64,000 bases of DNA, from the NCBI RefSeq assembly GCF_024448505.1, contig NZ_JAMOHV010000003.1, positions 186,001-250,000 of the forward strand, in the 5' to 3' direction. A program made the position numbers and the translations under genes. The stretch is from Stutzerimonas degradans. Lineage in GTDB: Bacteria > Pseudomonadota > Gammaproteobacteria > Pseudomonadales > Pseudomonadaceae. The stretch's first letter is position 1. Each line of letters starts with the position of its first letter. Shown here one piece after another: positions 8,198-17,132 of the stretch. The notes below the pieces were generated by a model. It did not search any database and was not told the origin of the DNA. It saw only the letters and a list, made by a program, of their open reading frames with translations.

Positions 8198-8623
8198 GGC
8201 CCGCGCGGGGCAAACGCCGCGCTGGGGATTGCTGCAGCGTTAGCAATTCAAGTGCGCAGGATGCGTCTGGGCGCTTGTCTCATCGCGTGCCCGTAAAGTG
8301 ACTGACTGGTCAATTTTCTTTCGCTGCCTTTCTGTGTGCAATGGCGTGACCGGGTTCGCGAAACCGGCGCCGACCAAGTCGCTTGCGCTTGTCTGCCGCA
8401 GCCGCTTGCCGAAGACTCGCCGCGGCCTGCGCCGCGACTGGTTGTCGTGGCGCAGGCAGTACCACACGCCAATAAAGACCGGTCGGCAGCCCTGGTTGCC
8501 ACGAACCGGCCATTCGCCCGAATGGATCGCGCCGCCTGGCCGCGCCATTGCACTTATCCGATCAACGACGCGACCGGCGCTCACGAGGCACCGTCGTCGC
8601 GCAGCCGTTTCTGGGAGCTTTCG
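8198..8623. other. Intergenic region phhR-dctP
   Basis: About 425 bases without a convincing gene. It holds a weak GC hairpin right after phhR (8203-8222) and a sigma54-type promoter at 8537-8552 upstream of dctP. In-frame extensions of the dctP reading frame and antisense frames through this stretch lack ribosome sites and recognisable protein sequence. Confidence 0.6.
8537..8552 (+). promoter_or_regulatory. Sigma54 (-24/-12) promoter candidate for dctP
   Basis: TGGCCGCGCCATTGCA has the diagnostic GG-N10-GC spacing and a TTGCA -12 element. It lies 71 bases upstream of the dctP ATG. C4-dicarboxylate uptake genes in pseudomonads are known to be RpoN/DctBD-dependent, which fits. Confidence 0.65.
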
Positions 8624-9616
8624 ATGTTCAAGTCTTGTGTCACCGCGCTGGTCGCGACGCTGTCTCTGCTGGGGCTGTCGGCCGCCAGCGCCGCGGAGCC
8701 GATCGTCATCAAGTTCGCCCACGTGGTGGCGGACGATACGCCCAAGGGCAAGGGAGCGCTGCTGTTCAAGCAGCTGGTCGAGCAACGTCTGGCCGGTCAG
8801 GTGAAGGTCGAGGTCTACGCCAATTCCAGTCTCGTGGGCGATGCCGACGAGATGCAGGCACTGCTGGACAACCGGGTGCAGCTGCTGGCGCCCTCGCTGT
8901 CGAAGTTCGAGAAATACACACGCAAGCTGCAGGTGTTCGATCTGCCGTTCCTGTTCGATGACGAGGCAGCGGTCAAGCGTTTCCAGAGCCGCGAAAAGAG
9001 CCGCGAGCTGCTGCGCTCGATGGCCGGCAGCGGTATCTATGGGCTGGCCTACTGGAACAACGGTCTCAAGCAGCTTTCCGCCACCCAGGCGTTGCGCCTG
9101 CCGAGCGACGCCAGCGGCCTGGCGTTCCGCGTGCAGCCGTCGGCGGTACTGGAGGCGCAGTTCGCCGCCGTGGGCGCCAAGTCGGTGCGCCTGCCGTTCG
9201 CCGACGTGTTCAAGTCGCTGCAGAGCGGCGTGGTGCAGGGGGCGGAGAATCCCTGGTCGAACATCGCCAGTCAGAACATGCACAGCGTGCAGCCATACAT
9301 CACCGAAACCAATCACGGTGTGCTCGCCTACATGCTGGTCACCAATGCCGAGTTCTGGCGCAGCATTCCGTTCGCGACGCGCTCGGAGCTGGAGAACATC
9401 ATCGTCGAGGTGACCGCGGTGGTGAACGAGGAAGCGGAAGCGCTGAACCGCCGCGATCGCGAGCGCGTTCTCGCCAGCGGCAGCAGCAAGCTGATCAGCC
9501 TGTCGCCGGAGCAGCGCCAGGCCTGGCGCGAGAAGATGCAGCCGGTGTGGCAGGCCTACGAGGCAGACATCGGTGCCGACGTGATCCGTGCGGCGCTGAC
9601 CGTCAACCGGCGCTGA
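8624..9616 (+). CDS. dctP: TRAP transporter solute-binding protein, DctP type
   Basis: 330 residues with a signal peptide (MFKSCVTALVATLSLLGLSA, cleavage near ASAAEP). The mature protein follows the DctP pattern: IKFAHVVADDTPKGKGA, VEVYANSSLVGDADEMQAL, the carboxylate-clamp strand with Arg (LAFRVQPSAVLEAQF) and VVQGAENPWSNI. It should bind a C4-dicarboxylate in the periplasm for the membrane pair DctQM. Those genes are not beside it: the next gene is a convergent DUF488. So it is either an orphan binding protein that shares a distant DctQM or a second copy. A sigma54 promoter lies upstream. Confidence 0.85.
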   Translation: MFKSCVTALVATLSLLGLSAASAAEPIVIKFAHVVADDTPKGKGALLFKQLVEQRLAGQVKVEVYANSSLVGDADEMQALLDNRVQLLAPSLSKFEKYTRKLQVFDLPFLFDDEAAVKRFQSREKSRELLRSMAGSGIYGLAYWNNGLKQLSATQALRLPSDASGLAFRVQPSAVLEAQFAAVGAKSVRLPFADVFKSLQSGVVQGAENPWSNIASQNMHSVQPYITETNHGVLAYMLVTNAEFWRSIPFATRSELENIIVEVTAVVNEEAEALNRRDRERVLASGSSKLISLSPEQRQAWREKMQPVWQAYEADIGADVIRAALTVNRR

Positions 9617-9623
9617 GCGCGTT

Positions 9624-10025
9624 TCATTCCAACGGCTTGCCGGCGTAACAGGTCGGCGAGCTGGGATCGGCGCGGCGTTCCAGTTCCTCTTCCAGCCATT
9701 CGGCGAGCACCCGCGCGTTGTTCTCGCGTTCGTCCCGCGCGGCGTAAACCAGTGTGAGCGTGCCACCCGCGGCACGCTCCAACAGCGGCCACCAATGCTC
9801 GGGATGCGCCGCGAGTTCCTGCCGGTAGCGCTGGCGGAACGTGGCGAAATCCAGCAGCCCTCCTTTGAACTCGCGTCGCAGCGCCGTGGTGGGCGCCAGC
9901 TGCGGCAGCCAGCCATCGAGTGGCAAATCTTCCTTGCGGCAGTTACGCGGCCAGAGTCGATCGACCAGCACGCGCTGACCATCCTCGTCGGCCGCTGGCA
10001 GATAGGCGCGTTTGCACTGGATCAT
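9624..10025 (-). CDS. DUF488 family protein (YeaO-like)
   Basis: 133 residues. The signature VLVDRLWPRNCRKEDLPLDGW, then FRQRYRQEL and TLVYAARDERENNARVL, is that of the DUF488/YeaO family of small cytosolic proteins of unknown function. The ATG at 10025 is preferred because AAGGAG stands at the right distance; the in-frame start at 10049 would place that ribosome site inside the gene. It ends convergently with dctP, 7 bases apart. No operon partner is visible. Confidence 0.8.
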   Translation of the reverse strand: MIQCKRAYLPAADEDGQRVLVDRLWPRNCRKEDLPLDGWLPQLAPTTALRREFKGGLLDFATFRQRYRQELAAHPEHWWPLLERAAGGTLTLVYAARDERENNARVLAEWLEEELERRADPSSPTCYAGKPLE

Positions 10026-10239
10026 CGGCAGACTCCTTCTTTTCGGCATCGGGTGGTAAAGACCGAGCGTCTTACTGGGTATTAAGTACCTCGATGAATT
10101 GTTATTTAGACCCTGATGTCGCAGGTAATATTCACCACCTAAAATGTTAAGTCTTTGATTTTATAAGGCTATAAAAGCGGCACGCTTCGTGAAGTGTTCT
10201 TGGGGTGCGACATCTCACAAACGTCAAAGGAGCATCCCC

Positions 10240-10590
10240 ATGAAAAAGTTGATCGTAGCAGCAGCCAGCGCCGCCATTCTGATCTCGGCAACCGTTCACG
10301 CCGACGAGATTCTGGAAGTCCATCCCGATCACGCGGTCGGTGGTGGTTTCGGTGGGCTCAGTGGCTTCATGGTCGGCGCGGTAGGCGGGCCGATAGGCGC
10401 GCTGGTTGGTGGCGGGCTGGGCTGGCTACTGGGTAGCGGTGTGCAGGACGCCGCCGGGCTGGAGCAGACGCTGTACGTGGTGCGCAAGGACGATGGCAGC
10501 ATCGACCGTATCCGCAGCTCCGACGGCAGTTTTCTGGAGGGCCAGCATATCCGCCGCGACGGCGCCGAGATCACCGCGATGCGCCCTTGA
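10240..10590 (+). CDS. Small exported glycine-zipper protein
   Basis: 116 residues, starting at the ATG at 10240 with AAAGGAG upstream. Signal peptide MKKLIVAAASAAILISATVHA, then a Gly-rich segment with GxxxG-type spacing (GGLSGFMVGAVGGPIGALVG) and a hydrophilic tail. Such glycine zippers form membrane-associated oligomers or outer-membrane-facing helices. No enzymatic family is recognised. The upstream 190 bases are distinctly AT-rich compared with the rest of the window, which suits a strong or stress-controlled promoter. Confidence 0.6.
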   Translation: MKKLIVAAASAAILISATVHADEILEVHPDHAVGGGFGGLSGFMVGAVGGPIGALVGGGLGWLLGSGVQDAAGLEQTLYVVRKDDGSIDRIRSSDGSFLEGQHIRRDGAEITAMRP

Positions 10591-10699
10591 GCGGTAGTGC
10601 GACGGGACTGTCGTCAGCCGGTCGATATGCCCGCAGCGCTTGGCCTCCCGGGTAACGCTGAGGGATGATCGTGCGCCTGTCTTGTCCGAGGAGCCTGCG

Positions 10700-11140
10700 A
10701 TGACCTATTCCGTGCTGCATGTTGTGCACCTGCTGGCAGCGATCTTTTTCATCGGCACGCTGTTCGTCGAAGTGGCGATTCTTGCCAGGATTCGTCCGCA
10801 GCTCGGCGAGTCGGTCGCGCAGCAGCTGGATAGAGCGGTCGGCGCGCGCTCGCGGGTGGTGCTGCACTGGGTCGTGTTGTTCGTCTACGGCGCCGGCATC
10901 GGCCTGGCCTGGTTTCACCGCCAGGCGCTGGCCGAGCCGTTTGCCGGCAGCTTCGGGATGCTGCTGAGCCTGAAGATCCTGCTGGCCGTCGGCGTGTTCT
11001 TCACCTTCGGCCTGGTGGCGATCCTGCTGCGCAGCGGGCGGATGACGCCGGCGCGCTACAGCGCCATCCATTGGGCGATCTTCCTGCAGATGGTCGGCAT
11101 CGTGGTGCTGGCCAAGGCGATGTTCTACGTCCACTGGTAG
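10700..11140 (+). CDS. CopD-like integral membrane protein
   Basis: 146 residues with about four transmembrane helices (around 3-23, 51-71, 82-103 and 122-142). His residues in the first helix (LHVVHLLAA), in the loop (WFHRQA) and in the last part (IHWAIFLQMVGIV) resemble the CopD/YphA-like small membrane proteins that may bind heme or copper. The start at 10700 follows GAGGAG. It stands alone between the glycine-zipper and acyl-CoA dehydrogenase genes. The metal or heme role is inference. Confidence 0.6.
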   Translation: MTYSVLHVVHLLAAIFFIGTLFVEVAILARIRPQLGESVAQQLDRAVGARSRVVLHWVVLFVYGAGIGLAWFHRQALAEPFAGSFGMLLSLKILLAVGVFFTFGLVAILLRSGRMTPARYSAIHWAIFLQMVGIVVLAKAMFYVHW

Positions 11141-11313
11141 TCGCGTCGGTGTGCGGGCCTAGCAGGTTCGCCGCCGCTGATGATGATTTCCGTCAAGACC
11201 GATGCCGCTTGTCGCGACGCTGATTGCGCCCGATTCAGCCGCTGCAGGCTCATTGCGTTCGTCGTTGCCCCGGCTAAGGTGGCTGCATCGCACTCGATCA
11301 GCAGGGGTACCGC

Positions 11314-12564
11314 ATGAACTTCGCCTACAGCCCGCGCGTGGAGGCGCTGCGTCAGCAGCTCCGCGCCTTCATGGATCAGTACATCGTGCCGCGCATCGGT
11401 GCCTGGCATGCCGAAGTGGCGGCGGGTCGGTATCCGGTATCGTTCATGGACGATCTCAAGGCGCTGGCGCGTGCCGAAGGGCTATGGAACCTGTTCCTGC
11501 CGTCACTGCACGAAGACGAACCGGGCACTGCGCTGAGCAACCTGGAGTACGCACCGCTGGCTGAGATCATGGGGCGCGTGCACTGGGCCTCCGAGGTGTT
11601 CAACTGCAACGCGCCGGACACCGGCAACATGGAACTGCTGCACCTGTTTGCCACGCCCGAGCAGCGTGAACGCTGGCTTCTGCCGCTACTCGAGGGGCAG
11701 ATCCGCTCGGCCTTCGCCATGACCGAGCCGGACGTACCGTCGTCCGACGCCACCAATATCCAGACGCTGATCCGCCGTGACGGCGACGATTACGTGATCA
11801 ATGGTCGCAAGTGGTTCATCACCAACGCCTCGCACCCGGACTGCCGGTTGCTGATCGTGATGGGCAAGACCGATCCCGCCGCCGAGCCCCACCACCAGCA
11901 GAGCATGATCCTCGTGCCGTTCGACACCCCCGGCGTGGAGCTGGTGCGCAACATTCCGGTGATGAACCACATCGCCCCGGAAGGCCATAGCGAGCTGCTG
12001 CTGAGGAATGTGCGAGTGCCGGCAAGCAATCTGCTCGGGCGCGAGGGCGACGGTTTCATGATGGCTCAGGCCCGCCTCGGACCGGGACGCATCCATCACT
12101 GCATGCGCTCGATCGGCCAGGCGGAGCTGGCGCTGGAGCTGATGGTCGAGCGTTGCCAGGAGCGCAAGGCGTTCGGCAAGTATCTGCAGCAGTATTCCAA
12201 TGTCGCCGACTGGATCGCCGAGTCGCGCATCGAGATCGAGCAGGCGCGTCTGCTGGTGCTCAAGACGGCGTGGATGATCGATGAAGTCGGCGCGAAGGCG
12301 GCACGCCGGGAAATCGCGATGATCAAGGCGCTGGTGCCGCGCATGCATACCCGCGTGGTGGATCGCGCGATCCAGGTCTACGGTGCGATGGGGCTGACGC
12401 CGGATACGCCGCTGGCCGATATGTGGACGGGTGGCCGCGCGCTGCGCTTCGCCGATGGCCCAGATCAGGTACATCTGCGCAGTGTGGCGAAGATGGAGCT
12501 CAAGGCCAGCGAGGCCAATCGTGGTGCCACGGCCGCGTACCTCACCCCGGGGCGGCATCACTGA
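11314..12564 (+). CDS. Acyl-CoA dehydrogenase family protein
   Basis: 416 residues, full-length acyl-CoA dehydrogenase of the ACAD10/11-like type. N-terminal helical domain (about 1-130), FAMTEPDVPSSDATNIQT with the FAD/substrate motif, the beta-domain GRKWFITNASHP, and the C-terminal helices [15 protein letters not shown]-like ([16 protein letters not shown]) and VYGAMGLTPDTPLADMW. The family oxidises acyl-CoA to enoyl-CoA with FAD, passing electrons to ETF. The substrate chain is not evident. It is monocistronic here; the following 270 bases lead to nosR. Confidence 0.85.
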   Translation: MNFAYSPRVEALRQQLRAFMDQYIVPRIGAWHAEVAAGRYPVSFMDDLKALARAEGLWNLFLPSLHEDEPGTALSNLEYAPLAEIMGRVHWASEVFNCNAPDTGNMELLHLFATPEQRERWLLPLLEGQIRSAFAMTEPDVPSSDATNIQTLIRRDGDDYVINGRKWFITNASHPDCRLLIVMGKTDPAAEPHHQQSMILVPFDTPGVELVRNIPVMNHIAPEGHSELLLRNVRVPASNLLGREGDGFMMAQARLGPGRIHHCMRSIGQAELALELMVERCQERKAFGKYLQQYSNVADWIAESRIEIEQARLLVLKTAWMIDEVGAKAARREIAMIKALVPRMHTRVVDRAIQVYGAMGLTPDTPLADMWTGGRALRFADGPDQVHLRSVAKMELKASEANRGATAAYLTPGRHH

Positions 12565-12754
12565 GCGGAGCCGGACATACGGCCTTCCGGCGGTTAACCC
12601 GTCCGTCACGCGAGCGGATTAATCTGCACGACCATCACCCGGTAGCACTTAGAGCGATAAGGCGTACCCTGAAATTCATCCGGATGGTCAGATGTCCGCC
12701 TGTCGAGGCACTTGTTGACATGGCTCAATGGAATCCGTGATGGCCTGCCCAGGC

Positions 12755-12768
12755 TTGATTGCAATCAA
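12755..12768 (+). promoter_or_regulatory. FNR/DNR box upstream of nosR
   Basis: Perfect palindrome TTGAT-TGCA-ATCAA. A -10-like TACTAT lies at 12792-12797, so the box centre falls about 42 bases upstream of the likely start point near 12804. NosR starts at 12834. This is the classic class II arrangement for DNR/ANR activation of nos genes. Confidence 0.88.
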
Positions 12769-12833
12769 GGGGCGGAGATGCTTGACTCCCCTACTATGCG
12801 CGGCACATCCCGCCGTGGAAGTAAGGTAACTCT

Positions 12834-15014
12834 ATGAAACCCCATTGCTTTTCTTTTCGCAGCCTGCTGCGCTCATGGGGGAACGGCCTCGTAGTGCTCC
12901 TTGCCGTGGCTCTCTGTGCCGTTCAGGCGCAGGCCAAGGACTACGCCGTTGAGCAACAGCGAATCGAGCAGTTTTTCCCGAAAGCTACCCACATCTCCGA
13001 GCCTGAAGGCGAGTATCAGGTGCGAACGCTCGCCGACGGTGTGGGCACCGTCTATGGCTACGCCTACCAGAGCATCAACGTCACCCAGATCCCTGCCTAC
13101 TCCGGCAAGCCAATCAACATGCAGGTGCTGCTCGATCCGCAGGGCGTGATCGTCGACGCCTACGTGCTCGAGCACCACGAGCCGATCCTGCTGATCGGTA
13201 TTCCCGAGCAGAAACTGCACGACTTCGACCTGAAGTACGCCGGCATCAAGGCCGACCAGCGCGTGGTAGTGGGGCGTTCCAGCGATAAGAACGCGGTGAC
13301 GGTCGACGCGGTGACCGGCGCTACGGTGACCGTGATGGTGGTCAACGAGATCATCATGGGCTCGGCCCACAAGGTTGCCGCGTCGCTCGGTCTGGTCAAA
13401 GACAACCTCGAGGCGCGGCAGAAGCCTGCGCTGGTGCGCGCGGATGTCTATAAGCCGGCCAGTTGGGCTGAGCTGACCGGCAACGGCGCCATCCGTCGGC
13501 TGCACCTGACCAATGGCCAGATCAACGAGGCCTTCAAGGGCACCGCAGCCGAAGGCATCGACGAGGCGCCGGCCGAGGAGCTCGACGAGACGTTCATCGA
13601 TCTCTACGCCGCGCCTCTGAATCCGCCGACCATCGGTCGCAATCTGCTGGGCGACAACCAGTACCGCTTCCTCATGGAAGAACTCAAGCCGGGCGAGCAC
13701 GCGATTGCCGTGCTCGGCAGCGGCGAATACTCGTTCAAGGGCTCGGGCTACGTGCGCGGCGGCATCTTCGATCGGGTGCAGGTGCGCCAGTTCGGCAACA
13801 TCATCAGCTTCCGCGATCTGGACTTCCAGCGGCTCAACGACGTGTACGCCGAAGGCATTCCAGAGTTCAAGGAGATGGCGATCTTCATCATCCGCGAGAA
13901 GACCGGCTTCGATCCGGGTACGCCGTGGACGCTGGAGCTGCTGGTGCGGCGTCAGACCGGCCCGGTCGACGGCATCTTCACCAGCTTCGAGCTGCCGTAT
14001 CAGATTCCCGAGGAATACATCGAGCGTCCGCAACCGACCGCCGAAGAACTCGCCATTATCGAAGAAGCCAATCGGCCGATGTGGGTCAACATCTGGTACC
14101 AGAAAAGCTTCCAGATCGGCGTGATCCTCGTCGCGCTGGGCCTGCTGACGGTGATCCTGTTCCTGCAGGACAAGCTGACCAAGCACCCGACCTTCCTCAA
14201 GCGGCTGCGTCACGGCTACCTGGTGTTCACCGTGGTGTTCATCGGCTGGTACGCGCTGGGACAGCTGTCGGTGGTCAACGTGCTGACCTTCGTCCATGCG
14301 CTGGTCCAGGACTTCCGCTGGGAACTGTTCCTTACCGACCCGGTGATCTTCATCCTCTGGGTGTTCACCGCGGCGAGCATCCTGCTCTGGGGGCGCGGCG
14401 TGTTCTGTGGCTGGCTGTGCCCGTTCGGCGCCCTGCAGGAGCTGATCAACGAGGCTGCGCGCAAGCTGAAGATTCCGCAGTACGACGTGCCCTTCGCGGT
14501 GCACGAGCGGCTCTGGGCGATCAAGTACATCGTCCTGCTGGTGCTGTTCGGTATCTCGCTCGAGTCGATGATGATGGCGGAGAAGGCCGCCGAGGTGGAG
14601 CCGTTCAAGACCGCTATCACGCTCAAGTTCGACCGCCAGTGGTGGTTCGTGCTCTACGCAGTGGTGCTGCTGGTGGTGAACATCTTCACCCGCAAGGTCT
14701 ACTGCCGCTACATCTGCCCGCTGGGCGCGGGTCTGGCGATCACCGGTCGCTTCCGCCTGTTCGACTGGCTCAAGCGGCGCAAGGAATGCGGCAACCCCTG
14801 CCAGATCTGCGCCAATGAATGCGAAGTGCAGGCGATTCATCCGGATGGGCACATCAACCACAACGAGTGCCACTACTGTCTGGACTGCCAGATGACCTAC
14901 CACAACGAGAACAAGTGTCCTCCGTTGGTGAATAAGAACAAGCGCAAGAAGCGTGACAAGAAGGCCCCGGTCGGGCCTGAAATGATCCCTGTAGTTGAAG
15001 TGGTGGAACCCTGA
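12834..15014 (+). CDS. nosR: NosR, flavoprotein/iron-sulfur membrane protein for N2O respiration
   Basis: 726 residues. After a signal peptide, the periplasmic part holds an FMN-binding domain with the threonine flavinylation motif (DAVTGATVTVM). Several transmembrane helices follow (from about residue 425), with two cysteine-pair motifs on the inner side (CGWLCPFGALQE and CRYICPLGAG). The C-terminus has two [4Fe-4S]-type clusters (CGNPCQICANECEV and CHYCLDCQ). NosR is needed for nosZ expression and for electron delivery to N2O reductase. It heads the nos cluster behind a DNR box. The ApbE/NosX flavin transferase needed to load FMN is not encoded nearby. Confidence 0.96.
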   Translation: MKPHCFSFRSLLRSWGNGLVVLLAVALCAVQAQAKDYAVEQQRIEQFFPKATHISEPEGEYQVRTLADGVGTVYGYAYQSINVTQIPAYSGKPINMQVLLDPQGVIVDAYVLEHHEPILLIGIPEQKLHDFDLKYAGIKADQRVVVGRSSDKNAVTVDAVTGATVTVMVVNEIIMGSAHKVAASLGLVKDNLEARQKPALVRADVYKPASWAELTGNGAIRRLHLTNGQINEAFKGTAAEGIDEAPAEELDETFIDLYAAPLNPPTIGRNLLGDNQYRFLMEELKPGEHAIAVLGSGEYSFKGSGYVRGGIFDRVQVRQFGNIISFRDLDFQRLNDVYAEGIPEFKEMAIFIIREKTGFDPGTPWTLELLVRRQTGPVDGIFTSFELPYQIPEEYIERPQPTAEELAIIEEANRPMWVNIWYQKSFQIGVILVALGLLTVILFLQDKLTKHPTFLKRLRHGYLVFTVVFIGWYALGQLSVVNVLTFVHALVQDFRWELFLTDPVIFILWVFTAASILLWGRGVFCGWLCPFGALQELINEAARKLKIPQYDVPFAVHERLWAIKYIVLLVLFGISLESMMMAEKAAEVEPFKTAITLKFDRQWWFVLYAVVLLVVNIFTRKVYCRYICPLGAGLAITGRFRLFDWLKRRKECGNPCQICANECEVQAIHPDGHINHNECHYCLDCQMTYHNENKCPPLVNKNKRKKRDKKAPVGPEMIPVVEVVEP

Positions 15015-15085
15015 GCGTCGTCTGCGGGCGAGCCGTTCGGAACTGATCGTCTGATCTGTGTTAAGCGATAAGGAGCAACACCCCC

Positions 15086-16999
15086 ATGAGTGACAAGAGC
15101 AAGAACAATCCCGAAACGCTGGAGAAGGGTGGTCTGAGCCGCCGTGGCTTCCTCGGCGCAACCGCCATGACCGGTGCGGCTGTTGCCGCCACCGCTCTGG
15201 GTACTTCCGTCATGACCCGCGAGTCCTTCGCGGCGGCAGTCAAGGACGCCCAGTCCAAGATCCACGTCGGACCGGGCGAGCTGGACGAGTACTATGGCTT
15301 CTGGAGCGGCGGCCACCAGGGCGAAGTGCGCGTACTGGGCGTGCCGTCGATGCGCGAGCTGATGCGCATCCCGGTATTCAACGTCGACTCGGCTACCGGC
15401 TGGGGCCTGACCAATGAGAGTAAGGCGGTGCTGGGTGACAGCGCCAAGTTCCTCAACGGCGACTGCCACCACCCGCACATCTCGATGACCGACGGCAAGT
15501 ACGACGGTAAGTACCTGTTCATCAACGACAAGGCCAACACCCGCGTCGCGCGTATCCGTCTGGATATCATGAAGTGCGACAAGATCCTGACCGTGCCGAA
15601 CTGCCAGGCCATTCACGGCCTGCGCCTGCAGAAGGTGCCGCACACCAAGTACGTCTTCGCCAATGCCGAGTTCGTCATTCCGCACCCGAACGATGGCAAG
15701 GTGTTCGATCTGCAGGACGAAAACAGTTACACCATGTACAACGTGATCGACGCCGAGAAGATGGAAATGGCGTTCCAGATCATCGTCGACGGCAACCTCG
15801 ATAACACCGACGCTGACTACACCGGCCGCTTCGCCGCCTCCACCTGCTACAACTCGGAGAAGGCCTTCGATCTGGGCGGCATGATGCGCAACGAGCGCGA
15901 CTGGGTCGTGGTGTTCGACATCCACGCGGCTGAGAAAGCCGTCAAGGCTGGCAAGTTCATCACTCTCGGCGACTCCAAGGTGCCGGTCCTCGACGGCCGC
16001 AAGAAGGGCGAAAAGGACAGCGAGTTCACCCGCTACATTCCGGTGCCGAAGAACCCGCACGGCTGCAACACCTCGCCGGACGGCAAGTACTTCATCGCCA
16101 ACGGCAAGCTGTCGCCGACCTGCTCGATGATCGCCATCGACATGCTGCCTGACCTGTTCGCCGGCAAGCTCAAGGACCCGCGTGACGTTGTTGTCGGCGA
16201 GCCGGAGCTGGGCCTTGGCCCGCTGCACACCACCTTCGACGGCCGCGGCAACGCCTACACCACGCTGTTCATCGACAGCCAGCTGGTCAAGTGGAACATG
16301 GAGGAAGCCCGTCGCGCCTACAAGGGCGAGAAGGTCAACTACATCAAGCAGAAGCTCGACGTGCACTATCAGCCGGGCCACAACCACGCCTCGCTGTGCG
16401 AAACGCGCGACGCGGACGGCAAGTGGGTCGTCGTGCTGTCGAAGTTCTCCAAGGACCGCTTCCTGCCAACCGGCCCGCTGCACCCGGAGAACGATCAGCT
16501 GATCGACATCTCCGGCGACGAGATGAAGCTGATGCACGACGGCCCGACCTTCGCCGAACCGCACGACTGCATCATGGCTCGCCGCGACCAGATCAAGACC
16601 AAGAAGATCTGGGACCGCAACGATCCGTTCTTCGCTGAAACCGTGAAGCGCGCCGAGAAGGACGGCATCAACCTGACCGCCGACAACAAGGTCATCCGCG
16701 ACGGCAACAAGGTACGCGTGTACATGACCTCGATGGCGCCGGCGTATGGCATCAACGAGTTCACCGTCAAGCAGGGCGATGAAGTCACCGTGACCATCAC
16801 CAACATCGACCAGATCGAGGACGTGTCCCACGGCTTCGTCATGGTCAACCACGGTGTGAGCATGGAGATCAGCCCGCAGCAGACCTCTTCCATTACCTTT
16901 GTGGCCGACAAGCCCGGTCTGCACTGGTACTACTGCAGCTGGTTCTGCCACGCGCTGCACATGGAGATGGTCGGCCGCATGATGGTCGAGCCGGCGTAA
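15086..16999 (+). CDS. nosZ: Nitrous oxide reductase
   Basis: 637 residues, clade I NosZ. A Tat signal with the twin Arg at residues 19-20 ([11 protein letters not shown]) shows folded export to the periplasm. The seven-bladed propeller carries the CuZ histidines (for example DCHHPHISM). The C-terminal cupredoxin domain has the CuA site [12 protein letters not shown]: Cys617, Trp619, Cys621, His625 and Met628. It reduces N2O to N2, the last step of denitrification. The start has AAGGAG upstream. A strong hairpin follows the stop, separating it from nosDFYL. Confidence 0.98.
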   Translation: MSDKSKNNPETLEKGGLSRRGFLGATAMTGAAVAATALGTSVMTRESFAAAVKDAQSKIHVGPGELDEYYGFWSGGHQGEVRVLGVPSMRELMRIPVFNVDSATGWGLTNESKAVLGDSAKFLNGDCHHPHISMTDGKYDGKYLFINDKANTRVARIRLDIMKCDKILTVPNCQAIHGLRLQKVPHTKYVFANAEFVIPHPNDGKVFDLQDENSYTMYNVIDAEKMEMAFQIIVDGNLDNTDADYTGRFAASTCYNSEKAFDLGGMMRNERDWVVVFDIHAAEKAVKAGKFITLGDSKVPVLDGRKKGEKDSEFTRYIPVPKNPHGCNTSPDGKYFIANGKLSPTCSMIAIDMLPDLFAGKLKDPRDVVVGEPELGLGPLHTTFDGRGNAYTTLFIDSQLVKWNMEEARRAYKGEKVNYIKQKLDVHYQPGHNHASLCETRDADGKWVVVLSKFSKDRFLPTGPLHPENDQLIDISGDEMKLMHDGPTFAEPHDCIMARRDQIKTKKIWDRNDPFFAETVKRAEKDGINLTADNKVIRDGNKVRVYMTSMAPAYGINEFTVKQGDEVTVTITNIDQIEDVSHGFVMVNHGVSMEISPQQTSSITFVADKPGLHWYYCSWFCHALHMEMVGRMMVEPA

Positions 17000-17006
17000 G
17001 CCGAAC

Positions 17007-17037
17007 TTCCTGCCCGACCCCTTCGGTCGGGCAGGAA
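17007..17037 (+). terminator. Strong hairpin after nosZ
   Basis: A perfect 13-bp stem (TTCCTGCCCGACC and complement) with a 5-base loop begins 8 bases after the nosZ stop. There is no clear T-run. It probably protects the nosRZ mRNA 3' end and reduces read-through into nosD, lowering accessory-gene expression relative to nosZ. Confidence 0.75.
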
Positions 17038-17132
17038 TTCCTGCAATAACCTTTCCTTAGATTTGTTCCGGCACCCTTGCCGGCACTGAGAAACACCCGC
17101 AATCTGCCTGGACGCTGAATAAGGTAACTGTC

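Noticed and set aside
8240-9982. Long minus-strand frame of 580 codons across dctP and the DUF488 gene
   Set aside because: It is a shadow of dctP: high-GC codon bias leaves antisense frames open. The translation is low-complexity and shows no domain.
12873-16960. Very long minus-strand frames opposite nosR and nosZ
   Set aside because: Both are antisense shadows of clearly identified genes; their products are rich in His/Gln/Arg/Val without family motifs.
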